The notes beneath the pieces are model-generated. The model was not told the origin of the DNA. It made no database searches and saw only the letters and a program-made list of their open reading frames with translations. This document shows positions 23,026 to 29,952 of a DNA stretch of 35,605 nucleotides, one piece after another. Source of the stretch: Candidatus Poribacteria bacterium (GTDB lineage: Bacteria > Poribacteria > WGA-4E > WGA-3G). The stretch is taken from positions 23,187 through 58,791 of the forward strand of contig PYJE01000114.1 in the NCBI GenBank assembly GCA_003635305.1. Direction: 5' to 3'. A program made the translations under genes and the position numbers. The stretch's first letter is position 1; the number at the start of each line of letters is the position of its first letter.

Positions 23026-25044
23026 CTATTTTTTCTGCGGAAGGGCTTCTGGTGCCATGTCCCACAAGAGGACTGTGCCATCCGCACTCCCACTGGCTAA
23101 CGTCTGTCCATCTGCACTAAAACGGACGTTCAAGATTTCACCGGTGTGTCCGATGAGAGTCCTTCGGAGTTCACCGGTAGTCACATCCCACACGCGAACG
23201 GTGTAGTCCGGGCTTGGTGGCTCGCCGCCGCTAGATCCACCGCCACTCGCCAGTGTCTGTCCATCTGGACTCCAACACAGGCTTGCAACAGTACCAACGT
23301 GCCCTGTAATGGCTTTTCGGGGTTCGCCGGTAGCCACATCCCACAACCGAATGGTGTGCTCCGTTATTCCCAACTCAGTCCAGTCACTGAAACCATCCCC
23401 ACTCGCCAACGTTTGTCCGTCCGGACTGAAACGGACGCTTAAGATTTCACCGGTCTGGCTGGTGAGCGTGTGGAGAAGGGTGCCAGTAGCCACATCCCAC
23501 AGACGAACACCACCGGCACTGCGGGCGAGCATCTGCCCGTCCGGACTGAAAGCCATACGATTATCATAGACAAGATCGGCCGAGGCGGTGAGCGTTCCTA
23601 TGGGTGTGCCAAGCGTTTTCAGGGAGGTGCCGGTGGCAACGTCCCACAACCGAATCGTTCCATCCCAACTCCCACTCGCCAACAGCCGGCCATCCGCACT
23701 GAAACACATATTTGATACATGCAAGGTATGCCCGGGAAACGTGTGGAGAAGGGCACCCGTGGCGACATCCCACAATCGAATCGTTGTGTCGTCCCTCCCA
23801 CTCGCCAACATCTGCCCATCTGCACTGAGACTCAAACTTCTGTCATTCTCAGGATGCCCACGAAACGTGTGGCGGGGGACACCGGTAGCGACATCCCACA
23901 GACAAACCTTGCTGTCTTCGTAGCCACTGACGAGCGTCTGCCCATGTAATCTCCAATAAAGCCTTGAGACAGGCGAGGTATGTCCCGTAAACGTGTGGCG
24001 AGGTACACCGGTAGCGACATCCCACAGCCGAATCGTGCCGTCCCGACTCGCACTCGCCAGCGTCTGTCCATCCGCACTCCAACACATGTTGGTGACAGCG
24101 TCGGTGTGGTCAATGAGCATTTTCACGGGCTCGCCTCTAGCCGCATCCCACAGCCGAATCGTGCCATCCAAGTTCCCCCTCGCCAGTGTCTGTCCATCCG
24201 CACTCCAAGACACGCTAGAGACAGCATCAACACCGCCAATAGTGAGCATTTTCACGGGCTCGCCGCTCGTCACATTCCAGAGACAGACCTTGTAGATCTT
24301 GTGCCCACCCTGGCGCGTCACAACCTGACTTGCACTCACCAACGTCTGTCCATCCGGACTGAAACGGACGCTATCAAAACGCACGTGGTATCTTCGCTCA
24401 GTGTGTTCGCTGAACGTCTGTTGAAGGTCTCCGGTGGCCACATCCCACAGCCTCATCTCATCGTCCGTATAGCCGCTGGCGAGCGTCTGCCCATCCGGAC
24501 TGAAATCCATGCTCAAAGCCTCACTGGGATCTTCCGGGGAGAGAAAACGGCGCAAGGACCCGGTGGTTACATCCCACAACTCAATCACGTATCCCCAGTC
24601 TTCGCCAGCACTTGCGCTGGCGAGCGTTTGTCCGTCCGGACTGAAACGCACGCTCATAACAACAGAACCAAGTGAGGTGAGGGTTCTTTGCAGGGTGCCG
24701 GTGGCCACGTCCCACAGCTTGATGGTGCCATCCCAACTGCCGCTCGCGAGGATGCGCCCATTCGTGCTCAAACACACGCTGTCGGCAGAGCCGGTGAGTC
24801 TTGTTAACAAGGCGCGTTCTTGATACGTTTCTGTATCGTAGAGCCACACTCCGATGGAACTCGCAACCGCTAGCAGTTTGCCATCTGGGGAATATTGCAT
24901 CTCATTGATAGAGCCTTTGCCGAGGCGCATTTTCGCACCTTCGGGTAATGCCCATCGGGAATAATCCTGGGCGAAACTGCTCGGGAGCAAAAAGAGCACG
25001 GGAAGAATCAGTAGCGTTGAGAGGAAAAAACGTGTGGTTTTCAT
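23026..25044 (-). CDS. Secreted WD40-repeat protein with about 14 blades
   Basis: A protein of 672 residues. A signal peptide (about 1-25, ending PSSFA/QDY) is followed by about 14 WD40 repeats of the form SPDGQTLASGSxDGTIRLWDVATG, consistent with two seven-bladed propellers. Many blades keep the GH dipeptide (FTGHTSPV, FPGHTLHV, LIGHTGEI) and the terminal WD. The repeats are highly alike, suggesting recent internal duplication. It probably acts as a periplasmic or surface interaction scaffold; no enzymatic domain is visible. The ribosome-binding site is strong (AAAAAGGAGACATCCCC then ATG), with a consensus promoter about 85 bp upstream. It is the first gene of a three-gene minus-strand operon with Gfo/Idh-type proteins. 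Confidence 0.92.
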   Translation of the reverse strand: MKTTRFFLSTLLILPVLFLLPSSFAQDYSRWALPEGAKMRLGKGSINEMQYSPDGKLLAVASSIGVWLYDTETYQERALLTRLTGSADSVCLSTNGRILASGSWDGTIKLWDVATGTLQRTLTSLGSVVMSVRFSPDGQTLASASAGEDWGYVIELWDVTTGSLRRFLSPEDPSEALSMDFSPDGQTLASGYTDDEMRLWDVATGDLQQTFSEHTERRYHVRFDSVRFSPDGQTLVSASQVVTRQGGHKIYKVCLWNVTSGEPVKMLTIGGVDAVSSVSWSADGQTLARGNLDGTIRLWDAARGEPVKMLIDHTDAVTNMCWSADGQTLASASRDGTIRLWDVATGVPRHTFTGHTSPVSRLYWRLHGQTLVSGYEDSKVCLWDVATGVPRHTFRGHPENDRSLSLSADGQMLASGRDDTTIRLWDVATGALLHTFPGHTLHVSNMCFSADGRLLASGSWDGTIRLWDVATGTSLKTLGTPIGTLTASADLVYDNRMAFSPDGQMLARSAGGVRLWDVATGTLLHTLTSQTGEILSVRFSPDGQTLASGDGFSDWTELGITEHTIRLWDVATGEPRKAITGHVGTVASLCWSPDGQTLASGGGSSGGEPPSPDYTVRVWDVTTGELRRTLIGHTGEILNVRFSADGQTLASGSADGTVLLWDMAPEALPQKK

Positions 25045-25093
25045 GGGGATGTCTCCTTTTTATTTATAGGATTTTCGCGGACGAACCCGGTCT

Positions 25094-25116
25094 GTGCGGT
25101 TTCAAACCGCGCCTAC
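25094..25116. repeat. REP-A element in the WD40 gene leader
   Basis: GTGCGGTTTCAAACCGCGCC then TAC. It lies between the promoter at 25128-25156 and the WD40 start codon, so it is transcribed in the 5' leader and can form a hairpin. Confidence 0.85.
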
Positions 25117-25127
25117 GATTTGGAACG

Positions 25128-25156
25128 ATTATTGCAGAAGATGTAAATTTTGTCAA
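25128..25156 (-). promoter_or_regulatory. Sigma70-like promoter for the WD40 operon
   Basis: On the minus strand, TTGACA (25156-25151), a 17-bp spacer and AATAAT (25133-25128). Perfect -35 and near-consensus -10. Confidence 0.7.
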
Positions 25157-25273
25157 GTTTTTTGTTGTCTGAATCAGGATTTCCAAGATTTTAGGATTAA
25201 CAGGATTAAGGGAGGTATCCTCCTTCAAACAAACGTTTGATATAAGTGCCAGACCTTCGCCCGAGCGTAAACA

Positions 25274-25300
25274 GCGCAGGATCTGGCGATCCTGCGCTAC
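25274..25300. repeat. REP-F palindrome
   Basis: GCGCAGGATCTGGCGATCCTGCGC-type hairpin (10-bp stem) ending in CTAC. Read on the minus strand it begins GTAGCGCAGGAT, again a GTAG head. Only one clear copy is present in this window. Confidence 0.75.
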
Positions 25301-25380
25301 AGAGGAGGGGCCGTTGTCTATTTTCACTGTGGATAGCAAAACTGAAAACAGAGCAGGCTCTGGCGCGCAGAAGAAAAAAC

Positions 25381-25410
25381 TTGACACATATCCGCACATG
25401 CTGCTAAAAT
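25381..25410 (+). promoter_or_regulatory. Sigma70-like promoter for the rhodanese operon
   Basis: TTGACA (25381-25386), an 18-bp spacer and TAAAAT (25405-25410), ending about 32 bases before the ATG at 25443. A strong AAGGAGG lies at 25426-25433. Confidence 0.7.
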
Positions 25411-25442
25411 AACCACAAACATAACAAGGAGGACATAACTGT

Positions 25443-25802
25443 ATGCGAGGAAAAAACTTGCAACAACTACTCGCCGAAGCAAAGGCGAACGTCGGACACA
25501 TCTCCGCCGAGGAACTTAGGGAGGCGGAACACTCTGTCATTCTCATCGATGTCCGCGACGAGGCGGATTACGACGAGGAACATCTGCCGAACGCCGTCTC
25601 GCTACCGCGCGGCTACCTTGAATTGGATATTGACGAAGTTGCGCCTGACCAGGATGCGCATATTGTCACCTACTGCGGCGGCGGCACTCGTGCTACGCTC
25701 TCGGCGAACACTATGAGAATTATGGGCTATGATAACGTTTCTGTGCTCACCGGCGGCTTCCGTGGTTGGAAATCGGAAGGTTTGCCAACGGAAGGGAGTT
25801 AG
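25443..25802 (+). CDS. Rhodanese-like domain protein
   Basis: A 119-residue single rhodanese domain with no signal peptide. Landmarks are SVILIDVRDEADYDEEHLPNA (the DVR and HxPxA blocks), the active-site loop YCGGGTRA with C78 as the sulfur-carrying cysteine, and the closing VSVLTGGFRGWKSEGLP. Such proteins transfer sulfane sulfur or act in sulfur relay and redox sensing in the cytoplasm. The loop CGGGTRA has one more Gly than common CxxGxRS loops but keeps the Cys and Arg. It is the first of three co-directional genes with a binding protein and a PQQ-like propeller. The gap to the next gene (127 bp) holds a REP-B and another hairpin, so co-transcription is likely but not certain. Confidence 0.9.
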   Translation: MRGKNLQQLLAEAKANVGHISAEELREAEHSVILIDVRDEADYDEEHLPNAVSLPRGYLELDIDEVAPDQDAHIVTYCGGGTRATLSANTMRIMGYDNVSVLTGGFRGWKSEGLPTEGS

Positions 25803-25845
25803 TCATACCATCTCAGCGTGGATGTCGTTGATATCCGCCAAGTTC

Positions 25846-25912
25846 GCGAGGGACAGGCCCTCGCGCTACGGATATAGGGACGGTTTGTCAGGGCGGATGG
25901 CTATATCCGCCC
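25846..25912. repeat. REP-B element and an adjacent 8-bp-stem palindrome
   Basis: B (GCGAGGGACAGGCCCTCGCG, then CTAC) lies at 25846-25869. A second hairpin GGGCGGAT...ATCCGCCC at 25891-25912 ends in CTAG. Both lie in the gap before the binding-protein gene. Confidence 0.85.
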
Positions 25913-25929
25913 TAGAAGGAAGTAACACT

Positions 25930-26958
25930 ATGCGAACAAAATGTCTACTCTTAACGCTCACTTTGATTGCACTCTCCATTGGACAGAGCAACGCGAAAGA
26001 CGAGCAGCTCAACATCTTCACATGGGCAGGCTACGTCAGCGACGACATCCGCACGGGGTTTGAAGAGGAATTCGGGGTTGACGTTATCGTGGATACTTAC
26101 GCTAGCAACGAAGATCTGCTCGCAAAACTCCAAGCGGGTGCCACCGGCTACGATGTCATCATGCCATCCGACTACATGGTATCAATTTTAATCAAGTTGG
26201 ACCTGTTGGCGGAATTGGACCGGGGTGCCATCCCGAATTTTCAGAACGTCAGCCCGCTGTTTTTGGGCAAATACTTCGATGCCGAGAATCGCTATTCCGT
26301 GCCGTATACGTTCGGCACCGCGGGTATCGCCTATGATTCGGCTGTTGTCCAACCCGCGCCTGACAGTTGGAATGTCCTTTGGGATGAGACATACGCGAAC
26401 CAGTTTAGTATGCTCGATGACCAGCGTGAAACGCTCGGTGTCGCCCTCAAACTGCTCGGATATAGCCTCAACACAACCGATGCGAAGGAGCTCCAAGCAG
26501 CGAAGGAGAAATTAATCGTGCAGAAGCCGCTCGTGAAGCAGTATAAAAGCGAAGCGGAGGAGTTGCTCCTCGCTGGCGATGTGGTGATGGCGCACTGCTG
26601 GAGCGGCGATGCGTTCCGTGCCGCCGAAACGCGAACCACGATTCGGTACGTCATTCCGAAGGAGGGTTCAAGCCAGTTTATTGACGCTGTCTGCATTCCA
26701 AAAGCCGCGCCGCATCAGAGGCTGGCCGCGCAGTTTATTAACTATCTGCTGCGTCCGGAAATCAACGCGAAGATTACAGTCTTCACGAAATACGGGACAT
26801 GTGTGCCGGCGGCGAAGGAACATTTGCCGGCCTCTTTGCGCGAGCATCAATTCATCTATCCACCGAAAGAGGTTTTGGCATCGCTGGAGTGGTTGATAGA
26901 CCCGGGTGATTTCACTCGGCACTATAACCGCGCATGGGAAGAGATTAAGGCGAGATAG
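25930..26958 (+). CDS. potD: PotD-like spermidine/putrescine-binding protein (orphan)
   Basis: A periplasmic solute-binding protein of 342 residues. A signal peptide covers about 1-22 (LTLTLIALSIGQSNA/KDE). The PotD-type start LNIFTWAGYVSDDI, GYDVIMPSDYMV near 78, YSVPYTFGTAGIAYD near 118, and VVMAHCWSGDAFRA near 218 are typical of polyamine-binding members of the family. It would capture polyamines for an ABC importer, but no permease or ATPase gene lies in the window, so it may serve a distant transporter or signal binding. The ATG at 25930 has AAGGAAG upstream and begins the signal peptide; the longer frame from 25729 crosses the rhodanese 3' end and REP sequence. Its TAG stop overlaps the GTG just ahead of the next gene's ATG. 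Exact ligand is inferred. Confidence 0.88.
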   Translation: MRTKCLLLTLTLIALSIGQSNAKDEQLNIFTWAGYVSDDIRTGFEEEFGVDVIVDTYASNEDLLAKLQAGATGYDVIMPSDYMVSILIKLDLLAELDRGAIPNFQNVSPLFLGKYFDAENRYSVPYTFGTAGIAYDSAVVQPAPDSWNVLWDETYANQFSMLDDQRETLGVALKLLGYSLNTTDAKELQAAKEKLIVQKPLVKQYKSEAEELLLAGDVVMAHCWSGDAFRAAETRTTIRYVIPKEGSSQFIDAVCIPKAAPHQRLAAQFINYLLRPEINAKITVFTKYGTCVPAAKEHLPASLREHQFIYPPKEVLASLEWLIDPGDFTRHYNRAWEEIKAR

Positions 26959-26960
26959 TG

Positions 26961-28376
26961 ATGAAAATTTTCTATCTTCTTCAACGTAGAACGAGGGCCT
27001 GTCTCTCGTTGTGCGTGGGCGATGGCGAGGGACAGGCCCTCGCGCTACGGCCCCCGGGGCGTTTTTTGTCTATCTTTCTACTTTTAAGCCTTCTCTCGGT
27101 TGTCTGTGCGGAAGGTTCTGATTGGCCAAATTTCCTGGGCCCCAGTCAGAATGGCAAGTCCCCGGAGGAGATAGACATTGCGCCGTGGCCGGGGGCGGGT
27201 CCGCGCGTCGTTTGGCAGACGGATATCGGCACGAGTTACGGCGCGCCCACCGTCGCGAACGGGAAGTTGTTCATCTTCGCCCGGCATCGGGACATGGCGC
27301 GCTTGAGTTGTCTGGATAGCAAAACCGGCACCGAACGCTGGCGGTTTGAATATCCGACAGACTACGAGGATATGTATGGCTATAACAACGGACCGCGGTG
27401 TTGTCCCGTTGTTGACGAGGAGCGCGTCTATATCTTCGGCGCGGAGGGGCTGTTGCACTGCGTGAATGCTTTCGATGGCGCGCTTTTGTGGAAAGTGGAC
27501 ACGACAGCGCGGTTTCACGTCGTCCAAAACTTTTTCGGCGTTGCATCCGCGCCTGTCGTAGAAGGCGAATTGCTCATCGTGCAGATTGGCGGTTCGCCGC
27601 CCGGGAGCCCGAAGAATATCTGGGGAGCGAACGGTAAACCGAAGCCGAACGGCAGCGGCATCGTCGCCTTTGATAAACACACCGGGGAGGTTGTTTACCA
27701 GATTGCCGACGAGTTGGCGAGTTATGCAAGTCCCATTATCGCCACTATCAAAGGCCGGCGATGGGGATTGGCGTTTCTCCGCGGCGGACTTCTCGGTTTT
27801 GAGCCTGCTACCGGCACAATGGATTTCCACTATCCGTGGCGGCACCCCAAAATCGAATCTGTCAACGCGTCCAGTCCTGTTATCGCCGAAGATCTGGTTT
27901 TCATCAGCGAGTCGTATGGCATCGGCAGTTCTGTCATCCAAGTGCGTCCGGGCGGCTACCGCGTTGTCTGGAAGGACAACCCGCGCCGGCGTGAGAAGGC
28001 GATGGAATTGCACTGGAATACCGCTATCCATCACGAAGGCTATCTCTACGCGTGTAGCGGGCAACGTTCCAACGGCGCGGAATTGCGATGCGTTGAATTC
28101 AAGACAGGCAAGGTGATGTGGAGACAGCGCGTTGACGAGCGTGCTTCGCTACTTTGGGTGAACGATTACTTCATCTACCTCGGCGAGTTTGGACGGTTGA
28201 TGCTGCTGAAGTGCACGCCTGAAAAATTGGAGATAGTCTCACAAACCGTGCCGATGGACGAAAACGGCAAGGCGTTGATTCAATATCCGGCTTGGGCGGC
28301 ACCCGTTTTGGCAGATGGGTTGCTCTACGTTCGCGGCAAAGACAGGTTGGTATGTTTCGCGTTAGCGTCGCAGTAA
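26961..28376 (+). CDS. Secreted PQQ-like beta-propeller repeat protein with REP insert in the signal peptide
   Basis: A protein of 471 residues. After the leader, the mature part starts GSDWPNFLGPSQNGKSPE, a common opening of PQQ-like propellers in PVC-type bacteria. It then has blades such as CLDSKTGTERWRFEYP, CVNAFDGALLWKVDT, AFDKHTGEVVYQI and CVEFKTGKVMWRQ. No catalytic dehydrogenase residues were identified, so a binding or scaffold role is likely. The leader is odd: MKIFYLLQ is separated from the hydrophobic core (FLSIFLLLSLLSVVCA) by about 25 residues encoded by two inverted REP-B elements (26986-27048). The ATG at 26961 follows the upstream stop by 2 bp; a GTG at 26958 overlaps that stop and is an alternative. 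The 3' end of the gene is duplicated downstream at 28419-28471. Confidence 0.87.
   Translation: MKIFYLLQRRTRACLSLCVGDGEGQALALRPPGRFLSIFLLLSLLSVVCAEGSDWPNFLGPSQNGKSPEEIDIAPWPGAGPRVVWQTDIGTSYGAPTVANGKLFIFARHRDMARLSCLDSKTGTERWRFEYPTDYEDMYGYNNGPRCCPVVDEERVYIFGAEGLLHCVNAFDGALLWKVDTTARFHVVQNFFGVASAPVVEGELLIVQIGGSPPGSPKNIWGANGKPKPNGSGIVAFDKHTGEVVYQIADELASYASPIIATIKGRRWGLAFLRGGLLGFEPATGTMDFHYPWRHPKIESVNASSPVIAEDLVFISESYGIGSSVIQVRPGGYRVVWKDNPRRREKAMELHWNTAIHHEGYLYACSGQRSNGAELRCVEFKTGKVMWRQRVDERASLLWVNDYFIYLGEFGRLMLLKCTPEKLEIVSQTVPMDENGKALIQYPAWAAPVLADGLLYVRGKDRLVCFALASQ
26986..27048. repeat. Inverted pair of REP-B elements inside a signal-peptide coding region
   Basis: GTAGAACGAGGGCCTGTCTC (26986-27015) and, in opposite orientation, GCGAGGGACAGGCCCTCGCG then CTAC (27025-27048). 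A head-to-head REP pair of this kind is a BIME-like unit. It is read in frame and adds about 25 residues to the leader. Confidence 0.88.
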
Positions 28377-28559
28377 GAGGGCGCGGTTTCAAACCGCGCC
28401 TACGGGGACTGAGAGAAGTATGTTTTGCGTCAGCGGCGCAGTAGGAGGGCGCGGTTTCAAACCGCGCCTACCAGGGGATGTCTATCGGGGTGCTCCGTAG
28501 GCGCGGTTTTCAACCGCGCTTATCGGGGTTGGGTGTCAAGACCGGGAGGGCTCCCCTAC
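28351..28559. repeat. Duplicated gene 3' end with REP-A elements, plus further A and D elements
   Basis: A 53-bp block at 28351-28403 (the last coding bases of the propeller gene, its stop and a REP-A) recurs at 28419-28471 with about four mismatches. The second copy still encodes the gene's last residues as VCFASAAQ and a TAG. Another REP-A lies at 28497-28521 and a D element at 28535-28559. The region separates convergent genes and may act as a bidirectional terminator. Confidence 0.88.
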
Positions 28560-28564
28560 AGGGG

Positions 28565-29650
28565 TTAGGGTTTCCACAATGTCGCCTCAATAAACCTTTC
28601 GCCATCAGGCTCCTCATCGAAATAATAGGCTGTGACGACTGTGCCATCTGGGCGTTGCACTGTGCGGGGGTATCCGATGTCGTGGTCTCCCCCGTTATCG
28701 CGCAAGACGATTTCATTGCTCCATGTCTCGCCTGCGTCGCCGCTCAGTTTGGCGCAGATGCGGTGAGGTGCATCGCGATAGCCGTAGATAAGACACAACC
28801 GTCCATCGTGCAGCAGCGTCAATGTCGGCGGATTTCCGCCGCTCCCGGTGTTTTCCACGGGGCGGTTTTTATACTGCCACGTTTGTCCATTATCATCTGA
28901 TGCGTAAAGTTCAAGCCAGTTTCTCCGAGTGTGCCACGTTTCAGGTGATGTGCCGCCGCCTCTGCATCGAACCGCCACCAAAATATGCGAATCGGAGAGC
29001 CGCACGCTTGCGGGCATGATGGCGAACCCTTCCGGTTCCGGGCCAATTTGAGCGAGGTGCGAGAAGGAGAGCCCGCCATCGACGGTGCGAGCGCAGAATA
29101 TTAAGCCTTCTTGTCCGTTCGCTTTGGCAGCGGTGAGGAAAAGCATGCATTCGTCGGAGGTGGAGACGAGGTAATCGGTGCGGGCGGCGATGCCGGTGTA
29201 GCCGAAATCGGGTAACCGAAACGGGCCTTCCCAGTTTTTGCATCTATCGGTGGAGGTATAAAACCACGAGTGTGCGCCTGCAGTTAACCCAGTTCTGCTG
29301 CACATCATCGCGAAATCGGGGTGCGCGAAATTGACGCGTCTCGGCGATTCGTAGGCACCTGTCGCCTCCAATCTGTGCGGGTTCTGTCCGTGTTCGTTGG
29401 CGGACAGTGTGCCTTTGCCGGGGAGGCGGCACGGTGTTTCGGCGACGCTCCATGTTTCGCCGCCATCACGGCTGCGCGCCTGCATGGCAGTGAACGGTTT
29501 ATCTCTGTCGCGGCGGTGAAAACCGGCATCCGATTTGTGGTAGCCGACGGTGAATCCGACGACGATTTCGTTATCCCATGCCCAAATACCGTAGTTTGCG
29601 GGCCAGCCGGCATACCGGCCCGGCTCGCGATAAAGCGTGATATGTTTCAT
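28565..29650 (-). CDS. Sialidase-fold (BNR/Asp-box) protein
   Basis: A protein of 361 residues with several Asp boxes (SxDxGxTW): SRDGGETWS near residue 60, STDRCKNWEG near 132, TVDGGLSFS near 176, SDDNGQTWQ near 233 and SGDAGETWS near 285. These define the six-bladed sialidase/neuraminidase fold. An FRIP-like arginine near the N-terminus was not clearly seen (REPGRYAG is a weak candidate), so a true sialidase activity is uncertain; other exo-glycosidases or non-enzymatic BNR proteins share the fold. No signal peptide is visible. The ATG at 29650 was chosen because AGGAG lies 9 bp upstream and MKHITLYREPGRYAGW is a natural start, whereas the longer frame to 29683 adds only a short peptide overlapping the likely ribosome-binding site. 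A REP-D lies just after the TAA stop. Confidence 0.85.
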   Translation of the reverse strand: MKHITLYREPGRYAGWPANYGIWAWDNEIVVGFTVGYHKSDAGFHRRDRDKPFTAMQARSRDGGETWSVAETPCRLPGKGTLSANEHGQNPHRLEATGAYESPRRVNFAHPDFAMMCSRTGLTAGAHSWFYTSTDRCKNWEGPFRLPDFGYTGIAARTDYLVSTSDECMLFLTAAKANGQEGLIFCARTVDGGLSFSHLAQIGPEPEGFAIMPASVRLSDSHILVAVRCRGGGTSPETWHTRRNWLELYASDDNGQTWQYKNRPVENTGSGGNPPTLTLLHDGRLCLIYGYRDAPHRICAKLSGDAGETWSNEIVLRDNGGDHDIGYPRTVQRPDGTVVTAYYFDEEPDGERFIEATLWKP

Positions 29651-29683
29651 AGTGTGATTCTCCTGAAGGTGAGGTTTTTGCAT

Positions 29684-29692
29684 ATTATAGCA
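29684..29692 (-). promoter_or_regulatory. Extended -10 promoter for the sialidase-fold gene
   Basis: On the minus strand TGCTATAAT, an extended -10 sequence, lies about 35 bases before the ATG at 29650. The -35 region is poor (TAGCCA-like), as is common with extended -10 promoters. Confidence 0.5.
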
Positions 29693-29722
29693 GGTTTGCA
29701 GTTTTTTTGGCTAGAAATGGGC

Positions 29723-29749
29723 GTTTGAGAGCGGGAGACCTCAAACTAC
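29723..29749. repeat. REP-E-like palindrome between divergent promoters
   Basis: GTTTGAGAGCGGGAGACCTC then AAACTAC. On the minus strand it begins GTAGTTTGAGG. The stem is GTTTGAG/CTCAAAC with a loop resembling the D family. Confidence 0.75.
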
Positions 29750-29799
29750 AGAAATAACGATACGGGGAGGGAAACGAATCTGTGAGAACAAAAAATGCC

Positions 29800-29828
29800 T
29801 TGACATCCGGATGCAAATTTGCTATAAT
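29800..29828 (+). promoter_or_regulatory. Perfect-consensus promoter for the type IIG-like gene
   Basis: TTGACA (29800-29805), a 17-bp spacer ending in TGC, and TATAAT (29823-29828). Both hexamers are perfect and the -10 is extended. This is the strongest promoter in the window. The leader to the ATG at 29953 is about 118 bases and carries a REP-A. Confidence 0.8.
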
Positions 29829-29861
29829 GTGTTATGATAGGATGGATGCGGCACAAATCCG

Positions 29862-29922
29862 GTAAGCGCGGTTTAAGACTGCGCCTACGGGTGTGGGCTT
29901 CTTGCATTTGCGTCTGTCCTGC
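29862..29922. repeat. REP-A with a shared flank, in the leader of the type IIG-like gene
   Basis: A diverged REP-A (GTAAGCGCGGTTTAAGACTG, CGCCTAC) is followed by GTGTGGGCTTCTTGCATTTG and CGTCTGTCCTG. The same downstream flank follows the REP-A at 15081-15103, so the repeated unit is longer than the palindrome. Confidence 0.8.
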
Positions 29923-29952
29923 GCAATAATTCCCCTGAAAAAGGACGACAGC

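Larger units (their letters stand above)
25045..25442. other. Intergenic region of about 400 bp with divergent promoters and REP elements
   Basis: No credible gene is seen. It holds a REP-A (25094-25116), a minus-strand promoter (25128-25156), an AT-rich stretch with the degenerate repeat AGGATTTCCAAGATTTTAGG followed by ATTAACAGGATTA (about 25172-25206), a REP-F palindrome (25274-25300) and the promoter at 25381-25410. Confidence 0.75.

Noticed and set aside
25729-25929. Longer N-terminus for the PotD-like gene
   Set aside because: It would overlap the rhodanese gene and read through REP-B, placing a signal peptide in the middle of the protein.
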